Source: Cohnella sp. GbtcB17
GTDB lineage: Bacteria; Bacillota; Bacilli; Paenibacillales; Paenibacillaceae
Assembly: GCF_019091135.1 (NCBI RefSeq)
Contig: NZ_JAGXJW010000002.1
Span: 62,001 to 126,000 of the forward strand
Length of the DNA stretch: 64,000 nt
Direction of reading: 5' to 3'
Below the pieces are notes generated by a model. That model was not told the DNA's origin. It did not search any database and saw only the letters and a list, made by a program, of their open reading frames with translations. This document shows positions 1-8,634 of the stretch, in pieces. Position 1 is the first letter of the stretch; every line of letters starts with the position of its first letter. Both the position numbers and the translations under genes were made by a program.

Positions 1-113
1 CCTCCTCGATTCTGATCGTTGCAGTACCGATTATAGAGCGCCCCGCCGTCCCCGTACTCGCCAAAAATTAACGAAAAGTATGCTTATCTTATCCTGCTTC
101 CAAACGCATGTCT

Positions 114-1010
114 CTAATCCCGCAGCATCTGCATCGCCCAGCGACGCATTTTGGCCACATACGGCTCAAGCTCGTGCTCGTTCGCGAGCTCGTTGAGCAG
201 TGCCGTGACGAGGAAGCGCCGCGGCTTTTCTTTCTCCCCCTCGTCCCGAAGCAGCTCGAGGATCTGCTCCAGCTCCCGCTTGCGCGCGTTGGGCACGCTC
301 AACTCGCGGATCGTGGAGGCTGCTTGCTCGAGCACCAGGGCGCCGCAGCGCTCGATCGCTTCCTGCAGCGTCTCCAGCTTCTCGGTCTCGAATTCCTTCA
401 TAAGGTCGGCCGAGAGCATCGGCTCCGCCTTTCGCGAGAGCAGACCCGCGACCAGATCGTCCATCCGGTCTGCGAAGTACGACGCCAACGCCGACTCCGA
501 GATCGGCTTGGCGAACATTTTGATCAGGTGAAGATACTCCTTCGCCATCGCGTTCAGAATCATGACCGCATCCCAGGTATGCGGCTCGAGCGCCTCCCCG
601 TACCGGCGCTGCAGCACGCCGCGATAGTAGTTAAGCAGCTTGGCGCGCTTGCGGAACATCAGCGGACCGAGCTTGTCGCCGGGAATCGCGGGCTTCTCCT
701 TCAGCGAATTGGCGACGAACAAACCGCGATTGAGAAAATAGTCGAGCTGATGACGGATCTCCTCGACGAACAGCTCGCGCGAAGAGAGCTCCGTCCGCTC
801 GCGAATCCGCTCGGCATCCTCCATGATCCGCGTGAAGTGTACTTCCATGATCTCGATGTACAGGTCCTCCTTGGAAGGAAAAAACTTGTACAGCGAGCCC
901 TTGGCGATGCTGCAGTCGTCCGCTATATCTTGAATGGAAGTCGACTCGTAGCCCTTCTCCGCGAACATGCGCTCGGCCGACTCTATAATTTTGTTTTTAA
1001 GGATGCTCAT
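114..1010 (-). CDS. TetR/AcrR-family transcriptional regulator
   Basis: The 298-aa protein opens with a TetR helix-turn-helix (about residues 5-50: AERMFAEKGYESTSIQDIAD, then KGSLYKFFPSKEDLY), which in this family binds operator DNA. The remaining 240 residues form a long helical ligand-binding region, larger than the usual 190-210 aa TetR total. The ATG start is supported by an AGGAGG-like site at about 1013-1019. The gene is divergent from the DHA2 efflux transporter at 1179 and the two share a 168-bp promoter region, the usual arrangement for a repressor controlling its own pump. The ligand is unknown. The family call is firm; the regulatory target is inferred from position. Confidence 0.93.
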   Translation of the reverse strand: MSILKNKIIESAERMFAEKGYESTSIQDIADDCSIAKGSLYKFFPSKEDLYIEIMEVHFTRIMEDAERIRERTELSSRELFVEEIRHQLDYFLNRGLFVANSLKEKPAIPGDKLGPLMFRKRAKLLNYYRGVLQRRYGEALEPHTWDAVMILNAMAKEYLHLIKMFAKPISESALASYFADRMDDLVAGLLSRKAEPMLSADLMKEFETEKLETLQEAIERCGALVLEQAASTIRELSVPNARKRELEQILELLRDEGEKEKPRRFLVTALLNELANEHELEPYVAKMRRWAMQMLRD

Positions 1011-1033
1011 AGGCCCTCCTGAAAAATAAGGAT

Positions 1034-1061
1034 TGACAAAGACGGTCTAACACGATACAAA
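1034..1061 (+). promoter_or_regulatory. Putative sigma-A promoter of the DHA2 transporter
   Basis: A consensus -35 TTGACA at 1034-1039 is followed after 16 bp by TACAAA at 1056-1061. It lies about 117 bp upstream of the transporter start, in the intergenic region shared with the divergent TetR gene. A repressor operator probably overlaps it, but I see no clear perfect palindrome here. Confidence 0.45.
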
Positions 1062-1178
1062 TAGGCCTGTAGCCTTTTATGACTGAACGGTTTTTGTTAA
1101 AACCCCTTAGTCAAAAGTTAACGGAAAATCGGAATTCCGTCAAGGCGAAGGCCCTTATTCAGAAAGGAATGAGTACTT

Positions 1179-2666
1179 ATGGCAAACACGCGCACGGCCT
1201 CACCCGCCCAAGCAGAGCCTTTCTCGCTGCTCAAGCTGCTGCCGCCGCTCCTCGCCGTAATTATCGGCATGTTTATGGTTATCCTTGACACGACCGTCGT
1301 CAACAACGCGATTCCGACGCTCGTCGACGACTTCGGCACGACGCTGCATCATCTGCAGTGGGCCGTCACCGGCTATACGCTCGCCCTGTCGGCCGTCATC
1401 CCCCTCGCCGGCTGGTTGACCGACAAATTCGGTTCCAAGCGCGTCTTCATCGCGACGATCGTGATGTTCACGCTCGGCTCCGCGCTCTGCGCGCTGGCGA
1501 CGAACACGGAGCAGCTCGTCGTCTTCCGCGTCATCCAGGGCATCGGCGGCGGCATGGTCGCTCCGATCGGCATGGCGCTCGTCTTCCGCATCTCGCCACC
1601 GGAGAGGCGTGGCGCGGTCATGGGCATGCTCGGCATTCCGATCCTGCTTGCTCCGGCTCTGGGGCCGGTGCTGTCGGGCTACTTTGTCGAGTACGTCTCG
1701 TGGCGCTGGACCTTCCTCACCACCCTGCCGACCGGCGCCGCCGCCGTGATCGTCGCGTGGCGCTACCTGCCCGCGTTCGAACGCGGCAAGCCGCCGGCAC
1801 TTGACATCCTCGGCATGATCCTCGGTCCGATCGCATTCGCCATGCTGGCGTTCGGCGTCAGCGAGGGCGGCACGGACTGGGGCTCCGCGCGCACGTTAAC
1901 GGGCCTTATCGTAGGCGGCGCAGCGCTCCTGCTCTTCATCTTCGTCGAGCTGAGGCATCGCCAGCCACTGCTGGAGCTGCGCGTATTCAAGAGCTTCGCC
2001 TTCACGCAAGGCATTATCTTGTCTTGGATCCTCTATGCAGCGCTGTTCGGCTCCATCATCCTGTTCCCGCTCATGCTGCAGCAGGCCAAGGGCTATACGC
2101 CGCTGGAGACCGGCCTCATCCTGCTGCCGCAGGCGCTTGGCTCCATGCTCGGCATGCCGATCGGCGGCCGCCTGTTCGACCGGTTCGGCGCTCGTCCGAT
2201 CGTTATCACAGGTACGGTGTTCATCTCCGCTGCGCTGCTCATCATGTCGCAGATCACGCTTGATCGTCCGCTGTACGTCATCATGCTCAACCTGTTCCTG
2301 CTCGGCTGCGGCATGGGGCTGTCGATGATGACGATGAACACTTACATCCTCAATACGGCGCCGAAGGAGCTGGTCGGCCGCGTCACGCCGCTTACCAACT
2401 CGGCTCAGCAGGTCATCGTGTCCTTCGCGGTCGCCGGTCTGACGGGTTACTTGTCCACCCACAGCGACAAGGTTTTGGCAGCCTACAAAGGTCCCAACCC
2501 GCTCGAAGCGGTCGTCGGCGCGTTCGGCGACACCTTCCTGCTCACTTCGGGCTTCGCGATTGCCGGCTTCGTGCTCAGCCTGTTCATCCGCCGCGTCAAG
2601 CCGGCCGCGCAGAAGAGCGGCGCAAGCGATACGCGGGCGGAGGAGAGCATGCTGGCAGGGCATTAA
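1179..2666 (+). CDS. DHA2-family MFS multidrug efflux transporter (EmrB/QacA type)
   Basis: The 495-aa protein has about 14 hydrophobic segments, the size and topology of the drug:proton antiporter-2 family. Seen directly are the LDTTVVNNAIPTL sequence in helix 1 (family motif D1), a GWLTDKFGSKR loop (MFS motif A) and VIQGIGGGMVAPIG (motif B). Such proteins export lipophilic compounds across the cytoplasmic membrane using the proton gradient. The ATG at 1179 follows AGAAAGGA by about 10 nt. An ATG at 1169 is out of frame. The divergent TetR gene is the likely regulator. Substrate cannot be predicted. Confidence 0.95.
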   Translation: MANTRTASPAQAEPFSLLKLLPPLLAVIIGMFMVILDTTVVNNAIPTLVDDFGTTLHHLQWAVTGYTLALSAVIPLAGWLTDKFGSKRVFIATIVMFTLGSALCALATNTEQLVVFRVIQGIGGGMVAPIGMALVFRISPPERRGAVMGMLGIPILLAPALGPVLSGYFVEYVSWRWTFLTTLPTGAAAVIVAWRYLPAFERGKPPALDILGMILGPIAFAMLAFGVSEGGTDWGSARTLTGLIVGGAALLLFIFVELRHRQPLLELRVFKSFAFTQGIILSWILYAALFGSIILFPLMLQQAKGYTPLETGLILLPQALGSMLGMPIGGRLFDRFGARPIVITGTVFISAALLIMSQITLDRPLYVIMLNLFLLGCGMGLSMMTMNTYILNTAPKELVGRVTPLTNSAQQVIVSFAVAGLTGYLSTHSDKVLAAYKGPNPLEAVVGAFGDTFLLTSGFAIAGFVLSLFIRRVKPAAQKSGASDTRAEESMLAGH

Positions 2667-2814
2667 AGCGAATGATAATTGAATAATAGAAGCTAGACCT
2701 CATGGCGCTATGCTGCGCCAGTGTCGCTTAACGCGGCGCTGGGTGTGGTATAGCGCCTTTTTGTTCGCGGGAGTGCCTGAAGCCGGGCTGACGCTGTTCG
2801 CGGCGGCGCTTGGA

Positions 2815-3489
2815 GCAGAATAGCACAATAATTGTGCGCGGCCTTGTGCCGGGCTGACGCCGTTCGCCACGGCGTCTGGAGCAGAATAGCACATTTTTGG
2901 GCTATTCCGGATGGTTAGCGCGGACTCGGTGCCGGGTTGGCCTGTTCGCGGCGGCTCCAGTTGCAGAATAGCACATTATTTGTGCTATTCCGGATGGTTA
3001 GCGCGGCTTCGTGCCGGGTTGACGCCGTTCGCGGCAGCACCCGTTGCAGAATAGCACAATATTTGTGCTATTCCGGATGGTTAGCACGGTCTTGTGCCGG
3101 GCTGACGCCGTTCGTGGCAGCACCCGTTGCAGAATAGCATATTTTTGGGCTATTCCCGAAGGTTAGCGCGGGCCTCGGTGCCGGGTTGGCCCGTTCGCGG
3201 CGGAGTCTGGAGCAGAATAGCACATTATTTGTGCTATTCCGGATGGTTAGCGCGGCTTCGTGCCGGGTTGACGCCGTTCGCGGCAGCACCCGTTGCAGAA
3301 TAGCACATTTATTGGGCTATTCCGGATGGTTAGCGCGGCCTCGTGCCGGGCTGACGCCGTTCGCGCCGGCGCCTGGAGCAGAATAGCACAATATTTGTGC
3401 TATTCCGGATGGTTAGCACGGTCTCGGTGCCGGGTTGGCCCGTTCGCGGCGGCTCCAGTTGCAGAATAGCACATTATTTGTGCTATTCC
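2815..3489. repeat. Nine-copy palindrome array, 83-bp period (array 1)
   Basis: The string GCAGAATAGCA recurs at 2815, 2881, 2963, 3046, 3129, 3212, 3295, 3378 and 3461. After a 66-bp first step the spacing is 82-83 bp. Most units carry a near-perfect inverted repeat, GAATAGCAC, then an AT-rich centre, then GTGCTATTC. This is followed by CGGATGGTTAGC and a GC-rich segment ending GCCGTTCGCGGC. Copies at 2881, 3129 and 3295 have a degraded right arm (GGGCTATTC). The array fills the 900-bp gap between two convergent genes (ends at 2666 and 3564). No credible gene is seen in that gap. Because 83 is not a multiple of 3, reading frames do not persist. Confidence 0.95.
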
Positions 3490-3563
3490 ATGCCTTTCGC
3501 TCCCCCGTGCAAGGCCCATGCCGTTCCTAGCGGCGGTCGGCGTGGGTTCTACGCAGATTCCCC

Positions 3564-4337
3564 TCAGGAGCCGCTGTGGATCTCCGCCTTTTCGTAATAA
3601 ACGATACAGAATGCGAGCGATATCGCGAACAGCGCCGCCAGGATGATCCCTCCGGGCACGGCGTATGCCGCGGCATCGATCTCCTGAAGGCCCTGTCCGA
3701 GCTCCCGGACCGGCCAGTAGGGCATGAGCCAAGGGAACAAAAAGCCTCGCGCCCCGTGCCCCATCTCCCCGATCAAAGTGACGAGCGCGGCAAGCGCGCC
3801 AAGCACCGTCGAGGGAATGACGCTGCGGCCGACCATGCTGATCGCCGCGGCCAACGGCACCGTGCCGAAGGAGAGCGCGCAGGCAAGCAGGTTCATGCGA
3901 ATCCCCGCGCCCAAGGCCGCGGTGTCGATCGGCTGCGTGAACGACGCGATAAGCGCGGTCGCGAGCGTCGAGACGCTGGAGAGCGCCGAGGTGACGAAGA
4001 TCAGCAAGAGCGCGGTCGCCAGCTTGGCCAGAAGAATGTTCACCCGCGGCACCGGATAGGCGAACAGCTGGTTGATCGTGCGCTCCTGGTATTCGCGCGA
4101 GACGATATAGCCGATCATGAGCGCGAACATGAACGGCGCCAGGATCGTCATCGTCATGCCCTGACGATAGAACATATCCTGCAGATCGATGCCCGGCGAA
4201 GCGCCGTCCGGGGTCACTCTCGGCAGAAATCCCGACCAGGTAACCAGATTGGCCGGCAGCGCGCCCGCAAGTACGAGCAGGTACATTTTCGTATGCTTCA
4301 GCTTCATCAGCTCGGCGGCGATCAGCCGGTTAAACAT
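3564..4337 (-). CDS. ABC-2 type transporter permease
   Basis: The 257-aa protein has about six hydrophobic segments and the layout of BcrB/lantibiotic-immunity-type ABC-2 permeases: a short cytoplasmic start (MFNRLIAAELMKLKHTKMYL), then the IGYIVSREYQERTINQLFAYP region preceding the second membrane block. It overlaps the upstream ATPase gene by 8 bp, so translation is probably coupled and the two form one exporter. The pair lies downstream of a membrane hydrolase and a two-component system. Peptide antibiotics or lipids are typical substrates of this family, but the substrate here is inferred only. Confidence 0.9.
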   Translation of the reverse strand: MFNRLIAAELMKLKHTKMYLLVLAGALPANLVTWSGFLPRVTPDGASPGIDLQDMFYRQGMTMTILAPFMFALMIGYIVSREYQERTINQLFAYPVPRVNILLAKLATALLLIFVTSALSSVSTLATALIASFTQPIDTAALGAGIRMNLLACALSFGTVPLAAAISMVGRSVIPSTVLGALAALVTLIGEMGHGARGFLFPWLMPYWPVRELGQGLQEIDAAAYAVPGGIILAALFAISLAFCIVYYEKAEIHSGS

Positions 4338-5250
4338 GCCGCCCGCCCCCCGTCAGTTTCAGAAAATAATCCTCGAGGCTATCTCCCGACACCGCCAATT
4401 CCCGGACGCCGACGCCGCCGGCCGCCAGCGCGGCGCTGACGCGTTCAGGCTCCTCAACGTATTCGTATAGGCGCAAACCGCCGGAGCCGGATATGACATA
4501 ATCGGTCGTTCCCAGCTTCTGCTCCAAAATAAAAGCGGCCTTCTGTTCGTCCGTCACCTTGATCTCGAGGCAATGCCGGGTCTTCCGGCGCAAGGCCTCG
4601 CTCTCGATCTCCTCCAGCAGGCGTCCGCCGTGGATGATGCCGATCTTGCTGGCCAGCTGCTCGACTTCGCCGAGCAAATGGCTGGATATTAAAAACGTAA
4701 TGCCCCGCTTCCGCGCGAGCTCCAGGAAAAGCTGTCGCATTTCCTTGATGCCGCCTGGATCCAGTCCGTTCGTCGGCTCGTCCAGCAGGAGCACCTCCGG
4801 CCGATGCAGCAAGGCGGGGGCGATGCCGAGCCGCTGCTCCATGCCCAGCGAATAGCTTCTGACCTTCTGGTATTTGGCGCTCGTCAGACCAACGATCGAG
4901 AGCGCCTCGTCGATGCTCTCCTTGTTGCCCATGCCCATCATGCGCCGGTGAATCTCCAGATTTTCCGCCGCGTTCAGGTTCAGATAAAATCCCGGGTACT
5001 CGATGATGGCGCCGACGCGCGACATCGCCATGCTTCGATGGCCTTGCAGCGCGGTCCCGAACAATTCGATATTCCCTTCCGAGGGATGGATCAGTCCCGT
5101 CAGCATCCGCAGCGTCGTCGTCTTCCCCGCTCCGTTCTGCCCCAGGAATCCGTAGATATCGCCGGCGCGAATCGTCATGTTGACGTTGTCGACGACGGTT
5201 TTGCCGCCGTAGCGTTTGGTCAGCCCTTCCGTGCGCAGGATGCAGGTCAT
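4330..5250 (-). CDS. ABC transporter ATP-binding protein (BcrA/CcmA-like)
   Basis: The 306-aa ATPase has Walker A GQNGAGKTT near residue 38, a Q-loop region, the signature SLGMEQRLGIA and Walker B VLLLDEPTNGLDP. A C-terminal extension of about 90 residues is typical of the bacitracin-resistance BcrA subgroup. It would energise the permease at 3564-4337. Its ATG overlaps the stop of the preceding hydrolase gene (ATGA, 5247-5250) and it overlaps the permease gene, so the three are very likely one transcript. The family is certain; the role in peptide resistance is an inference from the subgroup and the nearby two-component system. Confidence 0.94.
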   Translation of the reverse strand: MTCILRTEGLTKRYGGKTVVDNVNMTIRAGDIYGFLGQNGAGKTTTLRMLTGLIHPSEGNIELFGTALQGHRSMAMSRVGAIIEYPGFYLNLNAAENLEIHRRMMGMGNKESIDEALSIVGLTSAKYQKVRSYSLGMEQRLGIAPALLHRPEVLLLDEPTNGLDPGGIKEMRQLFLELARKRGITFLISSHLLGEVEQLASKIGIIHGGRLLEEIESEALRRKTRHCLEIKVTDEQKAAFILEQKLGTTDYVISGSGGLRLYEYVEEPERVSAALAAGGVGVRELAVSGDSLEDYFLKLTGGGRHV

Positions 5251-6758
5251 AGGTTTGCCTCCCTGTGAAGCTTCGGATATCGGTGCAGGACGGAGTCCAT
5301 CGAAGCGTCCGGCTCCTGTTTAAGCTGTTGGTCTAGAAAAGTCAGCGTCGCGGCCCGGACGATGGCGAGGCATTGTTCCGAGGAGGTGCTTCCGTTAATC
5401 CCGACGAAGCGGCGAAATACGCTCCCGACGTACAACCCGATATCCGACATCTTCATATGGGCGCTGCCTTCGATCGAATACAGGTTGCCTGAAGTCTTCA
5501 AGGCGTCGGCCAGACCGGCGATCGCCAGCCGCTGCCGCTCGTAAATTTCGGCATAGGCTTGTTGGCTGCCATAAGCCGTCGCGACGGCTTGCCGTTCATC
5601 GTCGGGCATATCCGCCCACTTCTTCATCAAAGGCTCGCGCGCCGAGATCGCCTGCAGGTGAAACTCGTCGTTTGCCAGCATGAGCAGCGGCGCAATACGC
5701 TTGGTCGGGTCGGATGCGACGTAGACGGCGCCGTCCAGATTGACGGCGGCCTTGATCCTGGGATCGCGCACGGCCAGATTGTAAGCCGCCGCGCCGCCGA
5801 GCGAATGGCCGACGACGCCGATCGCCTGCAGGTTCAGCTTGCCTTTCAACAACGCGTCCGCCTCGCCGGCATTAAACGCCGCGAGCTCGTCGATCACGAA
5901 GCTGTCGTCGTCCGCCATGATCTGCGTGATCGCCGCGAGCGGGTCGCCTTCGTCGAACGAAGCCGTCGCATCCCGGTCCGTCACGACGCGACCCGGCAGC
6001 TCGGCCGCCGACGCGACGTAAGTGTGATCGACGGCCACGACGACATACCCGTGACTGGCCAGATCCTCGCATTGCGCGGTATGCGCCTCCATCGTCGTAC
6101 CGCCGCCGTGCGAGAACAAGACGACAGGGTAGCTCGCCTGCCTTCCCGATACGGGTACGCCCTCTTGCGCATGCGTCTTGACGAGCGTCAGCTGCTTGAA
6201 CAGGATAGCGGGCATATGGTAGCCCGCGGCGAACGCTTCGACAAGTCCAGGCGAATCGTGAAAATAAGCGGCATACGGCTTGCCGGCGGCACGGGTTGCC
6301 GGATAATAGATTTTGACCGCCAACTGCCGCATGGCCGAAGCTTCCTTCAAAAAAGGCTCGACACGCCTCTCGTCGGTCAGGTAAGCGTACTTGACGCCGA
6401 CGTCGTAATCGCCGGTCGGCGACGGAAGCTTGAATACGGGGAGCGCGTAGGCTGCGAGCGCAGTCAAGCCAAGGCATAATGCAGACAGGCCGGCAACCGC
6501 GCCTTTAACGATTCGCGCATACAGGCGATTCGGCATCCGGAGCTTCGCGCTCGCCGCCGCGTAGACCGCGTACAATACGACGAATGCGTAGGAAAATGCC
6601 ATTTGGCCGCGAAAACCTTCGGCGGCGCCATGGATAGCAAGCGCGAAGACGTTAACGCCGGTGAGTCCGAGCTTGACAACGATAGGCCGCTTGCGGCTTG
6701 CCCAGGACAGGCAGGCGAGCAAGTTGGCGACGAGCAGTGCGACTTCGAATTCTCTCAT
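5247..6758 (-). CDS. Membrane-anchored alpha/beta hydrolase (PAF-acetylhydrolase/dienelactone-hydrolase-like)
   Basis: The 503-aa protein begins with about four hydrophobic helices (residues 1-125), followed by an alpha/beta-hydrolase domain. Seen are the oxyanion-loop region VVLFSHGGGTTMEAH, the nucleophile elbow GHSLGG near residue 318, and a late His in GSAHMKMSD. The segment VKIYYPA is typical of the PAF-acetylhydrolase type II group. The catalytic domain is therefore probably tethered to the membrane and acts on an ester, perhaps a lipid or an antibiotic. The start follows GGAGG. It is first in an operon with the ABC exporter. The substrate is not known. Confidence 0.85.
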   Translation of the reverse strand: MREFEVALLVANLLACLSWASRKRPIVVKLGLTGVNVFALAIHGAAEGFRGQMAFSYAFVVLYAVYAAASAKLRMPNRLYARIVKGAVAGLSALCLGLTALAAYALPVFKLPSPTGDYDVGVKYAYLTDERRVEPFLKEASAMRQLAVKIYYPATRAAGKPYAAYFHDSPGLVEAFAAGYHMPAILFKQLTLVKTHAQEGVPVSGRQASYPVVLFSHGGGTTMEAHTAQCEDLASHGYVVVAVDHTYVASAAELPGRVVTDRDATASFDEGDPLAAITQIMADDDSFVIDELAAFNAGEADALLKGKLNLQAIGVVGHSLGGAAAYNLAVRDPRIKAAVNLDGAVYVASDPTKRIAPLLMLANDEFHLQAISAREPLMKKWADMPDDERQAVATAYGSQQAYAEIYERQRLAIAGLADALKTSGNLYSIEGSAHMKMSDIGLYVGSVFRRFVGINGSTSSEQCLAIVRAATLTFLDQQLKQEPDASMDSVLHRYPKLHREANL

Positions 6759-6782
6759 GTGGCTTCCTCCTTTGTGAAGCCC

Positions 6783-6826
6783 AGTATAACGACGCGGCCT
6801 AACGCGACTTTCTCTTATTTCTAACG
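6783..6826 (-). promoter_or_regulatory. Candidate response-regulator-dependent promoter for the hydrolase-ABC operon
   Basis: Read on the minus strand, TATACT (6788-6783) is a good -10 without a recognisable -35. The place of the -35 is taken by a direct repeat, CGTTAG at 6826-6821 and again at 6804-6799, spaced exactly 22 bp or two helical turns. The bases before both copies are also similar (ACTT, AGTC). This spacing is typical of OmpR/PhoB-class activators. The adjacent response regulator at 7787-8488 is the obvious candidate protein. Confidence 0.5.
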
Positions 6827-6863
6827 AAGTTCTTACATTTCCGGCGTTCTCGGCCGGAGGCGG

Positions 6864-7790
6864 CTAATCTTTTTGCAAACTGAACGAGAACACGGTTTTC
6901 TCGCCCGGCCGACTGGACGCGGCAATCTGCCCGCCCTGCTTTTCGACGAGGTTCCTCGCAATCGCCAAGCCGAGCCCCGTGCCTCGCAGCGACGCATTCC
7001 GGGAATCCTCTCCCGTATAAAAACGTTCGAACACGCGGGGCAAATCCGCCGGGGGAATGCCGCGGCCGCGATCCCATACGTCCACCCATGCAAAGTCCCC
7101 TTCCTCCCGCACGGCAACGCCGATCTCGCCGCCGTCCCTCCCGTAGCGCAGCGCGTTGGACAGCAGGTTTTCGAGGACGCGCCGAAGACCTCCTCCGTCT
7201 GCTCTAACATGCAGGGGCGCATCGGGGAGACGAACCGAAGGTTCGATCCCGGCTTTTTGAAAGTCCGGGTAAAAGCCGAGCAGCACCTCCTGGACGATAT
7301 CGACCAGATTCATTCGTCGGAGTTCGGACGGCGCGTCGTCCGCCTCCAGTCTGGCGAGCTCAAAAAAAGATTGCAGCCGTTCCAAAAGCGAGCCGCCTTT
7401 GTCGGCGACGATGCGGAGGAATTCGGTCCGTTCCTCCTCCGTCAGCGTCGCATCGCTTCGCAAAGCCTCGATATACCCAAGAAGGGAGGTGAGCGGCGTA
7501 CGGAGATCGTGCGAGAGGCTCGCGATCATCCGTTTGCGTTCGTCCTCGAGAACGAGCATGCGCTCCGTCGTTCGCTGAAAATAGTCGATCAGACGGTTAA
7601 GTTCCCCGCTAAGCTCTTCGATGGGTTTGCGCGGCGCGGGCAGGCGGTACCGCAGATTCAGATTGCCTGTCCGAAGCTCCTCCGTCGTCCGCTTGAGCTT
7701 CCCGAGCTCGCGAATCAAACGCCGCTGATGGACAAGCAGGTATGCGCATGCCAAAAGGAGGCCAGTAACCAGCATGCCGGGCCACGTCAT
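6864..7790 (-). CDS. Sensor histidine kinase
   Basis: The 308-aa kinase has one N-terminal membrane helix (about residues 5-22), a HAMP-like linker, the phospho-acceptor region SLSHDLRTPLTSLLGY with His near residue 93, and an HATPase domain with N, G1 (DRGRGIP) and G2 (GTGLGLAIA) boxes. The upstream ATG of the open frame lies inside the regulator gene. I chose the ATG at 7790 because it overlaps the regulator stop as ATGA. The very short extracellular part suggests it senses within the membrane or through the downstream transporter, as BceS-type kinases do. It presumably phosphorylates the regulator at 7787-8488. Confidence 0.92.
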   Translation of the reverse strand: MTWPGMLVTGLLLACAYLLVHQRRLIRELGKLKRTTEELRTGNLNLRYRLPAPRKPIEELSGELNRLIDYFQRTTERMLVLEDERKRMIASLSHDLRTPLTSLLGYIEALRSDATLTEEERTEFLRIVADKGGSLLERLQSFFELARLEADDAPSELRRMNLVDIVQEVLLGFYPDFQKAGIEPSVRLPDAPLHVRADGGGLRRVLENLLSNALRYGRDGGEIGVAVREEGDFAWVDVWDRGRGIPPADLPRVFERFYTGEDSRNASLRGTGLGLAIARNLVEKQGGQIAASSRPGEKTVFSFSLQKD

Positions 7791-8488
7791 GCGCGCGCCT
7801 CGCCAAGCTTGTAGCCGAAGCCCCACACGGTTTGAATATAGACGGGATTGGACGGATCCCGTTCGATTTTCGCCCGCAGCCGGTTGATATGGACCATGAC
7901 CGTGTTGTCCTCGGACAGGCTCTCTTCCTGCCAGACCGCCTCGAAAATTTGGGATTTGGTAAATACGCGCGTCGGGTAGGTCATGAACAGCTTAAGGATG
8001 GCAAACTCTTTGGCGGTCAGCGATTTTTTCTCGCCCGCTGCTTCCACCTCGAAAGAGCCTGCGTTCAGCGCCAAGTCGCCGTGCACGAGCAAGCCCGTCT
8101 CGCGGTCCGCGGATTCGCGATTAAAATCGACGTACCGGCGAAGCTGCGCCTTCACCCTTGCGACGAGCTCCCCGATCGTAAACGGCTTCGTCATATAATC
8201 GTCGGCGCCGAGCTCCAGTCCGAGTATTTTGTCGATCTCGCTGTCCTTGGCCGATAAAATCAGGACGGGAATCGTCCCCTTCGCCCGGATGCGACGCAGC
8301 ACCCCTTGGCCGTCTACGCGCGGCAGCATCAGATCCAGAATCACCAGCTGATAATCATGCTCCCGGATACGGGCGAGCGCTTCTTCGCCGTCATAGGCAG
8401 CATCGATCCCGAAGCCTTCCTTCGCCAAATATTTGGCGACGAGCCCGTTGATCTCGACGTCGTCTTCGACCAGCAAGATTCTTTTCAT
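7787..8488 (-). CDS. OmpR/PhoB-family response regulator
   Basis: The 233-aa protein has a receiver domain (LVEDDVEI acidic pair, phospho-acceptor in LVILDLMLPRVDG, conserved K in MTKPFTIGEL) and a C-terminal winged helix (SLTAKEFAILKLFMTYP to IQTVWGFGYKLG). It is co-transcribed with the kinase through an ATGA overlap. On the minus strand a TATAAT lies at about 8533-8528, roughly 40 bp upstream of the ATG and its AAGGAG site. Its likely target is the hydrolase-ABC promoter, which carries a 22-bp-spaced direct repeat. Confidence 0.95.
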   Translation of the reverse strand: MKRILLVEDDVEINGLVAKYLAKEGFGIDAAYDGEEALARIREHDYQLVILDLMLPRVDGQGVLRRIRAKGTIPVLILSAKDSEIDKILGLELGADDYMTKPFTIGELVARVKAQLRRYVDFNRESADRETGLLVHGDLALNAGSFEVEAAGEKKSLTAKEFAILKLFMTYPTRVFTKSQIFEAVWQEESLSEDNTVMVHINRLRAKIERDPSNPVYIQTVWGFGYKLGEARA

Positions 8489-8569
8489 CGGAAGCGGCTC
8501 CTTCCTGACTTCTATTTCATACCTCCGATTATAGGCGTCGCTGTGGTGCGTTTCGATGGACCTGCGTCT

Positions 8570-8608
8570 AGAAAAGCAAAGGAACCGGCCTCATCCTGAG
8601 GCGGTTCC
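8570..8608 (-). terminator. Rho-independent terminator of the IsdG-type gene
   Basis: On the minus strand a GC-rich hairpin (GGAACCG arm ... CGGTTCC arm, with inner CCTCA/TGAGG pairing) is followed by TTTGCTTTT. It lies about 27 bp past the stop of the gene at 8635. Confidence 0.75.
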
Positions 8609-8634
8609 CGGCATGCGTCATTGCATATAGAAGA

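Noticed and set aside
1-113. Possible gene end at the left window edge
   Set aside because: No frame here shows a recognisable protein and the stretch is too short to judge.
2815-3489. Possible CRISPR array
   Set aside because: The conserved part is a long palindromic unit of 83 bp with similar flanks in every copy; there are no unique spacers and no cas genes.
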